From: SHZL01 sp963815185
Lineage (GTDB): Bacteria > Pseudomonadota > Gammaproteobacteria > Xanthomonadales > SZUA-36
DNA: 64,000 bases
Direction of reading: 5' to 3'
Assembly: GCA_963815185.1 (NCBI GenBank)
Contig: CAWFGC010000004.1
Span: 777,845 to 841,844 of the forward strand
Under the pieces are notes generated by a model, which had not been told where the DNA came from, ran no database searches, and saw nothing but the letters and a program-made list of their open reading frames with translations. The position numbers were made by a program, and so were the translations under genes. Below, in pieces: positions 25,595-35,096 of the stretch (the stretch's first letter is position 1; each line of letters starts with the position of its first letter).

Positions 25595-27444
25595 TGTGTG
25601 GCGTGGCTGCGATTTATGCCTACAGCTCCAGGGCAATGGACGTGGACAAAAACGAACTGCGTGCTATCCGCGATCGTATGGCAGCACGCGGCCCGGACGG
25701 GACCGGTGAATGGTATTCCGGTGACCGGCGCCTGGGCCTGGGCCATCGTCGTCTGGCTATCATAGACCCCGAAGAACGCGCCGACCAACCGATGCTGAGC
25801 GAAGACGGCAGGCTGGCAATTGTCTTCAATGGCGAAATTTACAACTTCCGCGAACTGCGCCATGGGCTGGAGGAGCGCGGCCACCACTTCAAAACAGAAT
25901 CCGACACCGAAGTCCTCCTCCACCTCTTCGTGGAGAAACGGGAGAAGATGCTGGATGAGTTGCGCGGCATGTTCGCCTTCATCATCTGGGATAGCGAACA
26001 AGAACGAATGTTCCTGGCCCGCGACCCCTACGGCATCAAGCCGCTGTATTACGCCAGTGCCGGCGGCACACTGCGTGTCGCCTCACAGGTCAAGGCCCTG
26101 CTGGCCGGGAGCGGAATGTCGCACACACCTGACCCGGCTGGCATTGTAGGTTTTCACCTGTTCGGTTCGGTGCCGGAACCCTTCACGCTGTACCAGCAGA
26201 TCCGGCAATTGCCAGCTGGTCATTACCTCTGGGCGGATGAATCGGGTGCAGGCGAGCCGCGGCAGTGGTTCTCCATTGCTGAAACATACGTTTCCGCGGA
26301 AACGTCCGCGACAGAATATGCCGATGTTCAGCATACGGTCCGCGAAGCGCTGCTTGACTCCGTGCGCCATCACCTGGTTGCGGACGTGCCGGTAGGCGCA
26401 TTTCTCTCGGCCGGCATCGATTCCGGCTCATTGGTCGGCCTGATGCGGGACGCGGGAGCAAATGATATCCAAACCATCACCCTGGCGTTTGACGAGTTTG
26501 CCAACTCCGCCGACGATGAGGGGCCACTGGCTGAACTGGTGGCAAAACAGTATGGCACAAGGCACGTCACCCGACGGATTAGGCGTGCGGAGTTCGAGCA
26601 CGATCTGCCGAGGATCCTGGACGCAATGGACCAGCCAAGTGTCGACGGCATCAACAGCTGGTTTGTCAGCAAGGCAGCGGCAGAGCAGGGGCTAAAAGTG
26701 GCGGTATCCGGGCTGGGCGGCGATGAGCTCTTTGGCGGCTATCCGTCATTCAGAGACATCCCCAGGTGGGTGCACTGGCTGCGTTTCCAGGGCCGGATTC
26801 CTCAGCTTGGGAAGTTCGTGCGCAGGTTGGCTACGCCATTGGTTGGGCGTCTTGGGCTCAACCCCAAGTTGGCCGGTGTACTGGAACTGGGCGCTAGCTG
26901 GGAAGGCGCATACCTGCTGCGCCGCGGCTTGTACATGCCTTGGGAACTACCGGCTCTATTGGGCCAAGAACTGTCACGAGAGGGACTGCACAGACTGCAG
27001 CCGTTGCAGTGCATACAAAAAGCCATGGAACCGACCCCCAGGTCAGCTTTCGCGCGTGTCGCCTGCCTGGAATCGGCACTGTATATGCGCAATCAGTTGC
27101 TGCGCGATGCGGACTGGGCCGGTATGGCTCATTCGCTGGAAATTCGCGTACCGCTGGTGGATGCGAGCTTGCTGACGGATTTCGCGGCAAGAGCCTTGTG
27201 TGATCCCCGCTGGAACAAGCAACGGTTGGCGCAGGCTCCGACCAGCAGGCCGGCGTCTGCCGTCAGGCAGCGAGCGAAAACTGGATTCACCACCCCAGTC
27301 GCCCGGTGGCAGGCCATTCAGAGTGTTTCGCAGCCAGGTGGGCCTGTTACCGAAAGCCTGAGACCCTGGTCGCGTTTGGTGTTTGCTGGCTTGGACAAAT
27401 CCCCTGGTGCAACTGTGGTCATGGAAGTCGGCGCAAGTGGATGA
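25594..27444 (+). CDS. glutamine-hydrolysing asparagine synthase (EPS-type AsnB)
   Basis: A 616-residue class B asparagine synthetase. The N-terminal class II amidotransferase has catalytic Cys2 (MCGVAAIY) and NGEIYNFRELR; the C-terminal synthetase domain has GAFLSAGIDSGSLVGLM as the ATP-binding loop (SxGxDS) and VSGLGGDELFGGYPSF. It transfers glutamine nitrogen to a carboxyl group; in polysaccharide loci the acceptor may be a uronic acid or other sugar acid rather than aspartate (inference). Starts one base into the stop of the preceding gene. Confidence 0.87.
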   Translation: MCGVAAIYAYSSRAMDVDKNELRAIRDRMAARGPDGTGEWYSGDRRLGLGHRRLAIIDPEERADQPMLSEDGRLAIVFNGEIYNFRELRHGLEERGHHFKTESDTEVLLHLFVEKREKMLDELRGMFAFIIWDSEQERMFLARDPYGIKPLYYASAGGTLRVASQVKALLAGSGMSHTPDPAGIVGFHLFGSVPEPFTLYQQIRQLPAGHYLWADESGAGEPRQWFSIAETYVSAETSATEYADVQHTVREALLDSVRHHLVADVPVGAFLSAGIDSGSLVGLMRDAGANDIQTITLAFDEFANSADDEGPLAELVAKQYGTRHVTRRIRRAEFEHDLPRILDAMDQPSVDGINSWFVSKAAAEQGLKVAVSGLGGDELFGGYPSFRDIPRWVHWLRFQGRIPQLGKFVRRLATPLVGRLGLNPKLAGVLELGASWEGAYLLRRGLYMPWELPALLGQELSREGLHRLQPLQCIQKAMEPTPRSAFARVACLESALYMRNQLLRDADWAGMAHSLEIRVPLVDASLLTDFAARALCDPRWNKQRLAQAPTSRPASAVRQRAKTGFTTPVARWQAIQSVSQPGGPVTESLRPWSRLVFAGLDKSPGATVVMEVGASG

Positions 27445-28642
27445 GGGCCGCGTGCTGGTCTCGACCATTTCGCCAATCAGCGGCGGAGTTCCAGCCATGA
27501 CCCGCTTCATCACGGATACCTTGCAAAGCCGGGGGTGGACGCCGGTGCTGGCGCATTACGAGCCTTATAGCATGACGCCGGAACTCTCCGTTCCGTCATT
27601 TCGCTTGCTGCAAAAGAAGCCGGGCAAGCGAATCCAAACGACCTGGGGGACCATTGAAACCCATGCCATAGGGGCGTGGTTGCCGGAACTGGAGTTCACT
27701 CATTACGCGGCCAGCGGCCTGTGGCGCGAGTTGATGGATACCTGCAGTCGCTTCGTGACGGTTTGTGGGAATGCACTGGCCGCACTGCCATTTGCCCAGA
27801 CCGGCCGGCCATTCACCGCCTGGGTGGCCACCGGCTGGGAGGAAGATCGTCGCGACCGCGTACGACAGTTTCCTGCGGTCAGGAGGTTGCTGGACCAGTG
27901 GGTGAACGCACCGGTGCTGCGCCGCAGAGAGCGCGACATTCTAAGTGCAGGCGGAATTTTGGCCCTGAGCGAACACACGCGGAATGCGCTCAATGCCATT
28001 GCGGGTGCAGAGGTCTGCCGCACGATATTGCCCATGCCGATCGACATCGATTCGTTCCAGCCAGATTCTGCAAGGGTCAAAACAGGACGAATCGGCTTTA
28101 CCGGTCGTTTGGACGATCCCCGCAAAAACGTCGGTTTGCTGATCGAGACAATGGCAAAACTGGTTCATTCAGGTGTCGATGCCAACGCGGTGCTGGTCGG
28201 CGGAAAACTGGACGCGATCAGCGAAGCGAAAATACAGCGGTGGGGTCTGGCCGGGCGCGTTGAATGTTTCAATTATGTTTCGCGCGCGGAACTCAGAGGA
28301 CTGTTGCAGAGTTTCGATGTATTTGCCCTGCCTTCACATCAGGAAGGCTTGTGTATTTCTGCACTGGAGGCCATGGCCTGCGGCTGTCCTGTGGTGTCCA
28401 CCCGCTGCGGCGGTCCGCTGGAGTTCGTGCGCGATGACGAAACCGGTTACCTGGTCGGTTTCGAGGCTGCAGAGATGGCCGATGCCGTCCATCGCATCAT
28501 CGGCGATCGTGATTTGCGATCGAGATTATCGCAAGCCGCCCGGCAGTTCGTGGCTGAACATTACAACCAGGAACGCTGTGAGCACATTTTCTGGCGTTCT
28601 TTCGAACGTCAAAACGTATCAATAAAGGAGATAGCCAGGTGA
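27437..28642 (+). CDS. glycosyltransferase family 4 protein
   Basis: About 401 residues from GTG 27437 (MDEGRVLVSTISPISGGVPA). The C-terminal half holds the GT-B nucleotide-sugar site: GRIGFTGRLDDPRKNVGLLI, then FDVFALPSHQEGLCISALEA (the E-x7-E motif) and MACGCPVVSTRCGG. The N-terminal half is the variable acceptor domain. It overlaps the end of the asparagine synthase gene by eight bases and the next gene by four. Sugar and linkage unknown. Confidence 0.88.
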   Translation: MDEGRVLVSTISPISGGVPAMTRFITDTLQSRGWTPVLAHYEPYSMTPELSVPSFRLLQKKPGKRIQTTWGTIETHAIGAWLPELEFTHYAASGLWRELMDTCSRFVTVCGNALAALPFAQTGRPFTAWVATGWEEDRRDRVRQFPAVRRLLDQWVNAPVLRRRERDILSAGGILALSEHTRNALNAIAGAEVCRTILPMPIDIDSFQPDSARVKTGRIGFTGRLDDPRKNVGLLIETMAKLVHSGVDANAVLVGGKLDAISEAKIQRWGLAGRVECFNYVSRAELRGLLQSFDVFALPSHQEGLCISALEAMACGCPVVSTRCGGPLEFVRDDETGYLVGFEAAEMADAVHRIIGDRDLRSRLSQAARQFVAEHYNQERCEHIFWRSFERQNVSIKEIAR

Positions 28643-29667
28643 GGACGATGCTTATCACCGGAGGGGCCGGCTTCATCGGCGTTAATGCGGCCACTTTCTT
28701 TTCCGGCAAGGGCTGGAAGGTCACGGTTCTGGACAACCTCAGCCGGCGTGGTACCGAGGACAATCTCCGGTGGTTGCAGGGGCAGATCGACATTGGTTTT
28801 GTAAAGACTGACATACGCAATGCGGCGGAAATGCAGCGCGTGATGGCTGAACTGCAGCCGGATGTTGTCCTGCACTTGGCGGCGCAGGTGGCAGTGACAA
28901 CCTCGGTCAAAGATCCTCGCGAGGACTTCGAGATCAATGCGCTCGGTACCTTTAATGTGCTCGAGGCTGTCCGTCAGCAGAGCCCTGGGTCCTTCCTGAT
29001 CAATGCCTCCACCAACAAGGTTTATGGCAAGATGGATGATGTCGCGGTGGCGGAACGCAATGGCCGCTATGAATACCTGGACCTGACGCAGGGGTGCAGC
29101 GAACGGCAGCAACTCGATTTCCATTCGCCCTATGGCTGTTCCAAAGGCGTGGCCGACCAGTATGCGATCGATTACTCGCGCATTTATGGGCTGCAAACCA
29201 CCACGTTCCGTCAATCCTGCATTTATGGAACACGCCAGTTCGGCATCGAGGACCAGGGTTGGGTGGCCTGGTTCACTATCGCTCACGTGCTGGACAAGCC
29301 CATCACCATCTACGGTGACGGCAAGCAGATTCGCGATGTGTTGCATGTGACCGATCTGTGCCAGGCCTATGGCGCCGCGATTGAAAACCGGGACCAAGCC
29401 ACCGGGCAGGCCTTCAACATTGGCGGCGGGCCACAGAACACCCTGTCTCTGCTGGAACTGCTCGATCACCTGAAACGCTTTCTGGGTAAGCAGTCGCCGC
29501 TTTCCTGGGACGATTGGCGCCCGGGGGATCAGCCCGTGTTCGTTTGTGACTTGACCAAGGCGCGAGAAACGTTGGGTTGGAGCCCTGAGGTCAGTGTCGA
29601 GGACGGCGTTGAAGGCCTTGCCGGTTGGGTAGCGGAAAATCAGGAACTCTTTGCCTGGCTGAAATGA
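28639..29667 (+). CDS. NAD-dependent epimerase (CDP-paratose 2-epimerase-like)
   Basis: A 342-residue extended SDR protein starting with GTG. The NAD-binding loop is ITGGAGFIGVNAATFF and the active site is SPYGCSKGVADQY with the YxxxK pair; ASTNKVYGKMDD and RQSCIYGTRQFG match the CDP-paratose/tyvelose 2-epimerase (RfbE-like) branch. It makes or converts a nucleotide sugar for the polysaccharide. The precise substrate cannot be read from the sequence. Confidence 0.85.
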   Translation: MRTMLITGGAGFIGVNAATFFSGKGWKVTVLDNLSRRGTEDNLRWLQGQIDIGFVKTDIRNAAEMQRVMAELQPDVVLHLAAQVAVTTSVKDPREDFEINALGTFNVLEAVRQQSPGSFLINASTNKVYGKMDDVAVAERNGRYEYLDLTQGCSERQQLDFHSPYGCSKGVADQYAIDYSRIYGLQTTTFRQSCIYGTRQFGIEDQGWVAWFTIAHVLDKPITIYGDGKQIRDVLHVTDLCQAYGAAIENRDQATGQAFNIGGGPQNTLSLLELLDHLKRFLGKQSPLSWDDWRPGDQPVFVCDLTKARETLGWSPEVSVEDGVEGLAGWVAENQELFAWLK

Positions 29668-30905
29668 GCAAATACGCGATACAAGTAGACAACCTTGGCA
29701 AGGAATACATCGTCGGTGGCGCCGAGCAACATCACGAGTCCTTCCGCGAAATGCTCACTGGGGCGCTGACCGCGCCGCTCCGGAAGCTGCGTAAACTGGG
29801 TGGGACGGCCGGTGAAGAGGAACGATTCTGGGCCCTCAAAGAGGTAAGCTTCAATGTCGAACAGGGCGAGGTGCTGGGTATCATTGGCCGCAATGGCGCG
29901 GGCAAAAGCACTCTGTTGAAGATCCTGAGTCGAATCACGTCGCCGACCGAAGGGCGGGTAGTTACACGGGGCAGGGTGGCGAGTCTGCTGGAAGTGGGTA
30001 CCGGTTTTCATCCCGAACTCACCGGTCGCGAGAATATTTATCTGAATGGCGCCATCCTCGGCATGTCACGTCAGGAGATCGACGCCAATTTCGACGAGAT
30101 CGTTGCATTTGCGGAAATTGGTATGTTTCTGGATACACCGGTCAAACGGTATTCCAGTGGCATGCATGTGCGGCTGGCCTTTGCGGTGGCGGCACACCTT
30201 GATGCGGATATTCTGATCGTCGATGAGGTATTGGCAGTCGGAGACCAGGCGTTCCAGAAAAAATGTCTGGGCAAGATGGGGGATGTCGGCCGCACAGGCA
30301 AAACGATTCTGTTCGTCAGCCACAACATGGGCGCGGTGAATTCTCTTTGCTCGCGCTGCATTATTCTGGAAGAGGGCGAAAAGCTGTTTGACGGACGCAC
30401 GACCGACGTAATCAAACAATATCTGAGCAACACCGAGACTCCCAACGGGACGCTTTCTGCCAGGGGATTCAGGGGACCGCTGCAAGGGGAAATCATTTTC
30501 GAAGAGTTGAAGCTTAACGGCGTCGCCGCGGGAAAGCCCGTCCTGATCGAACCGGAGCAAGAACTCGTTTTTGAGGCCTGCGGACAAAGCGAACGCGCTT
30601 TCGAGAATTTTGAGTTTCAGCTTTCAGTATTCAGGGATGGCATTCAAGTGGTGACAGTTCATGATGCGGACCTGGGTACAGATCTTAAGGCAGGTGCTTT
30701 TCGCTCCTTCTTTTACATCCCGCGAAAGACACTCCGACCAGGCGAATACCGCTTCGGTATCGGGGGAATTCGAAAAGGCGGCAGCCAATGGCTGTGGGGG
30801 GCGGATCTCGGTAGTTTCTCTGTCCTTGAGAAGTGGTCGCCAGATTTCCGGGAAACCAGTCCCGGCATGTTAAATTGCAATGCAGTCGGAAAGCGCATTA
30901 ATTGA
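29664..30905 (+). CDS. wzt: ABC transporter ATPase for polysaccharide export (Wzt-like)
   Basis: A 413-residue protein from ATG 29664 (ATGA overlap with the epimerase). Walker A GIIGRNGAGKSTLLKIL, signature YSSGMHVRLAFAV and Walker B ILIVDEVLAVGD are intact. Residues about 255-410 are an extra C-terminal beta-sandwich of the Wzt type, which in known systems binds the modified end of the glycan before export. It pairs with the permease at 24388-25242, separated from it by four genes. Confidence 0.9.
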   Translation: MSKYAIQVDNLGKEYIVGGAEQHHESFREMLTGALTAPLRKLRKLGGTAGEEERFWALKEVSFNVEQGEVLGIIGRNGAGKSTLLKILSRITSPTEGRVVTRGRVASLLEVGTGFHPELTGRENIYLNGAILGMSRQEIDANFDEIVAFAEIGMFLDTPVKRYSSGMHVRLAFAVAAHLDADILIVDEVLAVGDQAFQKKCLGKMGDVGRTGKTILFVSHNMGAVNSLCSRCIILEEGEKLFDGRTTDVIKQYLSNTETPNGTLSARGFRGPLQGEIIFEELKLNGVAAGKPVLIEPEQELVFEACGQSERAFENFEFQLSVFRDGIQVVTVHDADLGTDLKAGAFRSFFYIPRKTLRPGEYRFGIGGIRKGGSQWLWGADLGSFSVLEKWSPDFRETSPGMLNCNAVGKRIN

Positions 30906-31307
30906 ATGCAAGAATTAAGTTTTTGCAGTTACTAGATAGCTATGGCCTTTCTGGTTGAACTCCTTGATGCCCATTCTTCGGATGTCGGAGCATGGAAATC
31001 CATCTCAATTACTCTCGTTTTCATCGGTCTGACTGCCTGAAACTTGCCATTTGGAGCGCAAATCAAGTTTGTATCATTCATCGGCAATTTAAGCAGAGCC
31101 ACCGGCCAAAGGTATATCTTCTGAAGTCAGATGAGTTCATGAAATGGGTGGATGTGAGCGCCTTTTCCCAGTGTGTCAATCGATAGCTGAATCCGGCATG
31201 CGACGCGGTTGTGTTGTGCTTGTAAAAAATGATGAGGCTGTGGCAATTGAGCGTGAGTTCACAACGCTAAGATCGGGCTGATCATCGATTAACGAATTGA
31301 TTCTTCC
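30906..31307. other. AT-rich spacer in the polysaccharide operon
   Basis: A 402-base gap with lower GC than its neighbours. A 64-codon ORF (30992-31186) is present but shows no recognisable domain and has no clear ribosome site, so I do not call it. The drop in GC marks the left edge of a segment, including the next gene, that was probably acquired separately. Confidence 0.4.
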
Positions 31308-32294
31308 GTGAAAATTGTACTGGTGAAAGAGACGCCCTCTGGCGGTCTGGGTGATTGCCTGCGTGCATTGTTGAGCGGCGTGCTTTACGCGGAGTGTACG
31401 AATAGGCAAGTGGTGGTTGACTGGACACATGGGATGTTTGCCAGCCGAGGTGTCAATTCTTTCTACAAACTATTCTCACCATCAAAAATCTTTGTTGATT
31501 TACTAATTCCAGAAAGTGTCTCCGTATTGCCCGTAGCTTGGCAGGGGAGAATCAATAAGTCCTTTGCAGAGGTCTATATCTCAACGACAACAAAAGATTG
31601 GGACAGGCGGCAGGCTATCCAAAAACTTTCTTTTCCGATTGGGGCGGCTAATGACGATGCCGAAGTTCTTGTGTGTTGGGAATTTGATCGCTTTGACAAA
31701 ATTGTTGATTTGGCAGCAAATAAATATTGCTTCACTTCCGTGGAACGAGCAATAGGTGATGTTTTTCATCGTCACCTTCAACCCAACGAGACTGTGGACA
31801 GCTTATTGAAGTCAACAATGGGGAACTTGCCGGATAAATTTATCGGTGTGCATGTGCGGGAGACAGATGAAGCGAATCAAAGCAAGGGAAATATACCTCT
31901 TGAATCCTACATCAACACGGTGAAGCAAGCGCTGAAGGCCAACCCAACCATGGGTCTTTATCTTGCAACAGATAACGCCAACGTAATCCAAGAATTTCGC
32001 CGTGAATTCCCCGGTGTTTACGTGTTACAAAAGTGGCTACCGAAATCTGGGGAACCGCTGCATCTGGCTGGAGACTGCCCTGATCGTGAGAAAGCTACAG
32101 TCGATGCTTTAGTCGATATTCTTGCGCTAGCCGCTTCGTCTATTCTTGTGAGCAGGATTGACTCATCTTTTGGGATTATGGCAAGAGCTCTATCTAGGTT
32201 ACCAGATTCAAATCAGAAAACTCTGTGCCCGTTTTATGAAGGGCGCTTTGCTCGAATCAAACGAAGGCTATCTCAGATCCGATCTGCCCATTGA
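31308..32294 (+). CDS. NodZ/GT23-like fucosyltransferase-family protein
   Basis: A 328-residue protein beginning KIVLVKETPSGGLGDCLRAL, which resembles the GDP-binding start of O-/alpha-1,6-fucosyltransferases. The motif FIGVHVRETDEANQSKGNI (HxRxTD) and the later LYLATDN and ILVSRIDSSFGIMARALS segments match the GT23/NodZ-type GT-B fold. It would add fucose or a related deoxyhexose to the glycan. GC is well below that of the flanking genes. It starts with GTG/GTGAAA-type codon at 31308. Could be another donor specificity in the same fold. Confidence 0.7.
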   Translation: MKIVLVKETPSGGLGDCLRALLSGVLYAECTNRQVVVDWTHGMFASRGVNSFYKLFSPSKIFVDLLIPESVSVLPVAWQGRINKSFAEVYISTTTKDWDRRQAIQKLSFPIGAANDDAEVLVCWEFDRFDKIVDLAANKYCFTSVERAIGDVFHRHLQPNETVDSLLKSTMGNLPDKFIGVHVRETDEANQSKGNIPLESYINTVKQALKANPTMGLYLATDNANVIQEFRREFPGVYVLQKWLPKSGEPLHLAGDCPDREKATVDALVDILALAASSILVSRIDSSFGIMARALSRLPDSNQKTLCPFYEGRFARIKRRLSQIRSAH

Positions 32295-32339
32295 TGATTA
32301 GTCGGATCCCATTTACATGTTGCAGCTAGGAAACTGGCA

Positions 32340-33461
32340 GTGATTTTGCATGTCGGCCGACCCAATATGGGTGACCAAGGAGCCCTGCATAAACGCTTTG
32401 CGGCAATACTAAAAGACCAGTGGTTCACCAACAACGGCCCATTTGTCCGGGAGTTCGAATCAGAGTTCGCGAAATACTGCGGCGTCAACCATTGCATTGC
32501 CGTTTCCAATGGCACCATCGCGCTGGAACTTGCCATCCGCGCAAAAGGTTTGAGAGGTGAAGTGATCCTGCCCTCGTTCACATTTATCGCTACCGCCCAC
32601 GCATTGAGTTGGCATGGAATCAAGCCCGTATTTTGTGACGTGGATTCCGTTACGCTCTGCATTGATGCAAAGAAAGCAAAGTCACTAATCACTCCTGCAA
32701 CTTCCGCCATCATCGGCGTGCATGTCTACGGCCATGCGTGCAACGTTTCAGCCCTGGAGCAAATCGCCGCCGAAAATGACATCACGCTGGTCTTCGATGC
32801 CGCGCATGCAGTTGGTTGCTCCTATCGTGGTAAGCGTATCGGTGGGTTTGGCTCCTGTGAAGTTTTCAGCTTTCACGCCACGAAGGTCTTGAACAGTATC
32901 GAGGGCGGGGCGATTGTCACCAACGACGACGAACTGGCCGGACGCTTGCGCCGCACGCGCAATTTCGGATTCCCGGGCGACGGCCGGGAAGCAACCGTCG
33001 AACTTGGCACCAACGGCAAGATGAACGAGTTCTGCGCCGCCATGGGGCTGACCAACTTGGCGAGCTTGGATGAATTCATCGCCGCTAACAAGGCCAATTA
33101 CGAGGCTTACAAAGACGGCCTGGCTGGAATTCCTGGACTGCGCATTTATGAGCTCGACCTGAACGAGGATAATAATTTCCAATACGTGATCGTGTTGGTT
33201 GATGAGACTGAATTCGGCCAAAGCCGTGATGCGCTGCTCCAATCACTGCACACTCAGAGTGTACTGGCAAGGCGCTACTTTTCACCGGGCTGCCACGCGA
33301 TGGAACCCTATATCAGCCAATATCCTGATACAGCCGATCGATTACCGGTGACCGAGGCCACCTGCCGGCAGGTGCTGGCATTACCGACCGGTACCCAACT
33401 GGGACCGCCTGAAATTCGAGAAATCTGTGAGTTTATCCGCGCTTTCCAGACTACAGGTTGA
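32340..33461 (+). CDS. DegT/DnrJ/EryC1/StrS aminotransferase
   Basis: A 373-residue PLP-dependent sugar aminotransferase starting with GTG. FTNNGPFVREFESEFAKYCG and AVSNGTIALELAIRAKG are typical of the family start; K182 in FSFHATKVLNSIEGG is the PLP lysine. It makes an amino-deoxy nucleotide sugar from a keto-sugar. The next gene encodes a PglD/NeuD-type acyltransferase and overlaps its end, so the amine is probably acylated next. Confidence 0.9.
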   Translation: MILHVGRPNMGDQGALHKRFAAILKDQWFTNNGPFVREFESEFAKYCGVNHCIAVSNGTIALELAIRAKGLRGEVILPSFTFIATAHALSWHGIKPVFCDVDSVTLCIDAKKAKSLITPATSAIIGVHVYGHACNVSALEQIAAENDITLVFDAAHAVGCSYRGKRIGGFGSCEVFSFHATKVLNSIEGGAIVTNDDELAGRLRRTRNFGFPGDGREATVELGTNGKMNEFCAAMGLTNLASLDEFIAANKANYEAYKDGLAGIPGLRIYELDLNEDNNFQYVIVLVDETEFGQSRDALLQSLHTQSVLARRYFSPGCHAMEPYISQYPDTADRLPVTEATCRQVLALPTGTQLGPPEIREICEFIRAFQTTG

Positions 33462-34119
33462 CGACCGTGTGATCGTCGTCGGTGCAGGCGGGCACGCCCG
33501 CAGCGTGATCGGTGTTCTTCGGGACATCGGGTGTTCTATCAAGGGTTTGATTGCAGACGGCGATCATTCGGATAAAGCTTTTTCAGGCATCGATTGGCTG
33601 GGAACACTGGACACGGCAAGAGATTTGCATAACCGCATGCTCGATTCCGTTTGGGTGATGGCCATCGGCGACAACTACCACCGCCTGCGCATCATGCGCG
33701 ATATCCAGGCCGCTTGCCAGGCAGCTCACTTTCCTGTGGTGGCTCATCCTTCGGCGATTGTTGCAGCCGATGTACGAATTGAGGAAGCGGTGGTGATTAT
33801 GCCCGGCGCGATCGTGATGGCCGGTGGGCACCTGAGTGCGTGCAGTCTGGTCAATACCCGGGCGTCTCTCGATCACGAATGCAGTCTGGCTGAAGGTGCT
33901 GCTTTGGCTCCGGGGGCGATCGCCGGAGGTCGAGTGTCAATTGGCCGTCGATCGTTCATTGGCATTGGTGCAACGCTGGCGCAGGGCATCCGCATCGGGG
34001 ACGATGTTGTGCTTGGGGCAGGGTCCCTGGTGCTACAGGATGTACCGGACCGGGTCGTCGCCTATGGATCGCCCGCAAGGGTGATTCGAAGCCGGTCCGA
34101 GGCCGAGCCATATTTCTGA
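33427..34119 (+). CDS. PglD/NeuD-type sugar O/N-acyltransferase
   Basis: A 230-residue protein starting with GTG, overlapping the aminotransferase by 35 bases. The N-terminal Rossmann-like part (RVIVVGAGGHARSVIGVLRD) and the C-terminal left-handed beta-helix (hexapeptide repeats from about residue 100, for example VVIMPGAIVMAGGHLSACSL) with catalytic His (SLDHECSL) define the family. Most likely it acetylates the amino sugar made by the aminotransferase, as PglD does. Confidence 0.87.
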   Translation: MSLSALSRLQVDDRVIVVGAGGHARSVIGVLRDIGCSIKGLIADGDHSDKAFSGIDWLGTLDTARDLHNRMLDSVWVMAIGDNYHRLRIMRDIQAACQAAHFPVVAHPSAIVAADVRIEEAVVIMPGAIVMAGGHLSACSLVNTRASLDHECSLAEGAALAPGAIAGGRVSIGRRSFIGIGATLAQGIRIGDDVVLGAGSLVLQDVPDRVVAYGSPARVIRSRSEAEPYF

Positions 34120-34128
34120 GAGTTACTT

Positions 34129-35096
34129 GTGAGCGAAGTTGCATCCGGACTGGTTAAGTACAATTATTCCGGTATACAACCGCGCGTGCATGGTCGGTAA
34201 GGCTGTCGACAGCGTGTTGGAGCAGACCTATCGCCCGATAGAAATCATCCTGGTAGACGATGGTTCTACAGACGGAAAAACGCCGGCTCGGCTCAATGAG
34301 CTTGCCCGTGAGCACTCCGACGTAATTCGGGTCTTGCAGCGAGAAAATGGCGGGGCTGGGATTGGCGCGTGAAACCGGCAGGCAGGCTGCACGGGGCGAA
34401 TACATCCAGTATCTGGACAGCGACGACTGGCTTTTGCCGGACAAATATGAACTGCAGGTGGCTGCGCTGCAGGCCAAACCGGAATGTACGATTGCTTATG
34501 GGATTACGCGGCTGGTGGATCGGGATGGCCGCACGATTGCTGAACCAAGCAGACACACGGGCGAGCGCCACGAGCAGCTCTTTCCCCTGTTACTAAGAGT
34601 ACGTTGGTGGCATACCTCGACACCGCTGTATCGGCGCAGTCTGAGCGATGCAGCAGGCCCGTGGCCGCGCCAGCGCCCCGAGGATTGGGACCTGGAAGCG
34701 CGCATGGGAGCTCTGGGTGCCCGGCTAATTTACTGTGACGCTGTAGTGTCCTGCCACCGCGACCACGATAGTCCGGGACGGTTCAGCCGCGGAGATCAGC
34801 TGGCTTATCTGCGCGATGAAGCCTGGTTTCTGCCGCGGTTGTATCAATGCGCACAGCAAGCGGGCATAAAATCCGGATCGCCCGAGATGGATAACTTCTC
34901 GCGCTGGGCGTTCATGCGTGCCCGATACCTGGGCATGCTCGGCGAGCCGGTGTTGGCCGATCGACTTATGTGCCTCGCCAGTGAAGCCGCAGGGGGCGCA
35001 TGTTTTTCCCAGAAAGCTATTGATTTTCTGGCCAGCACAATCGGCTGGAAAGCAACCGGCCGCGTTAGCCAATGGTATGACCGGCTCAGGGCTTAA
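34129..35096 (+). CDS. glycosyltransferase family 2 protein (two frameshifts)
   Basis: Three frames must be joined. GTG 34129 starts MSEVASGLV, an extra A at 34156-34157 shifts to STIIPVYNRACMVGKAVDS and ILVDDGSTDGKTPARL, and an extra base near 34361 shifts to ARETGRQAARGEYIQYLDSD and the rest. The joined product (about 321 residues) has the normal GT-A DDGS and DSDD metal motifs in the right order. Because conserved residues are intact on both sides of each break, sequence error is more likely than decay. Confidence 0.78.

Noticed and set aside
30992..31186. 64-codon ORF in the spacer after wzt
   Set aside because: No recognisable domain, no ribosome site, lies in an AT-rich gap; cannot be supported.
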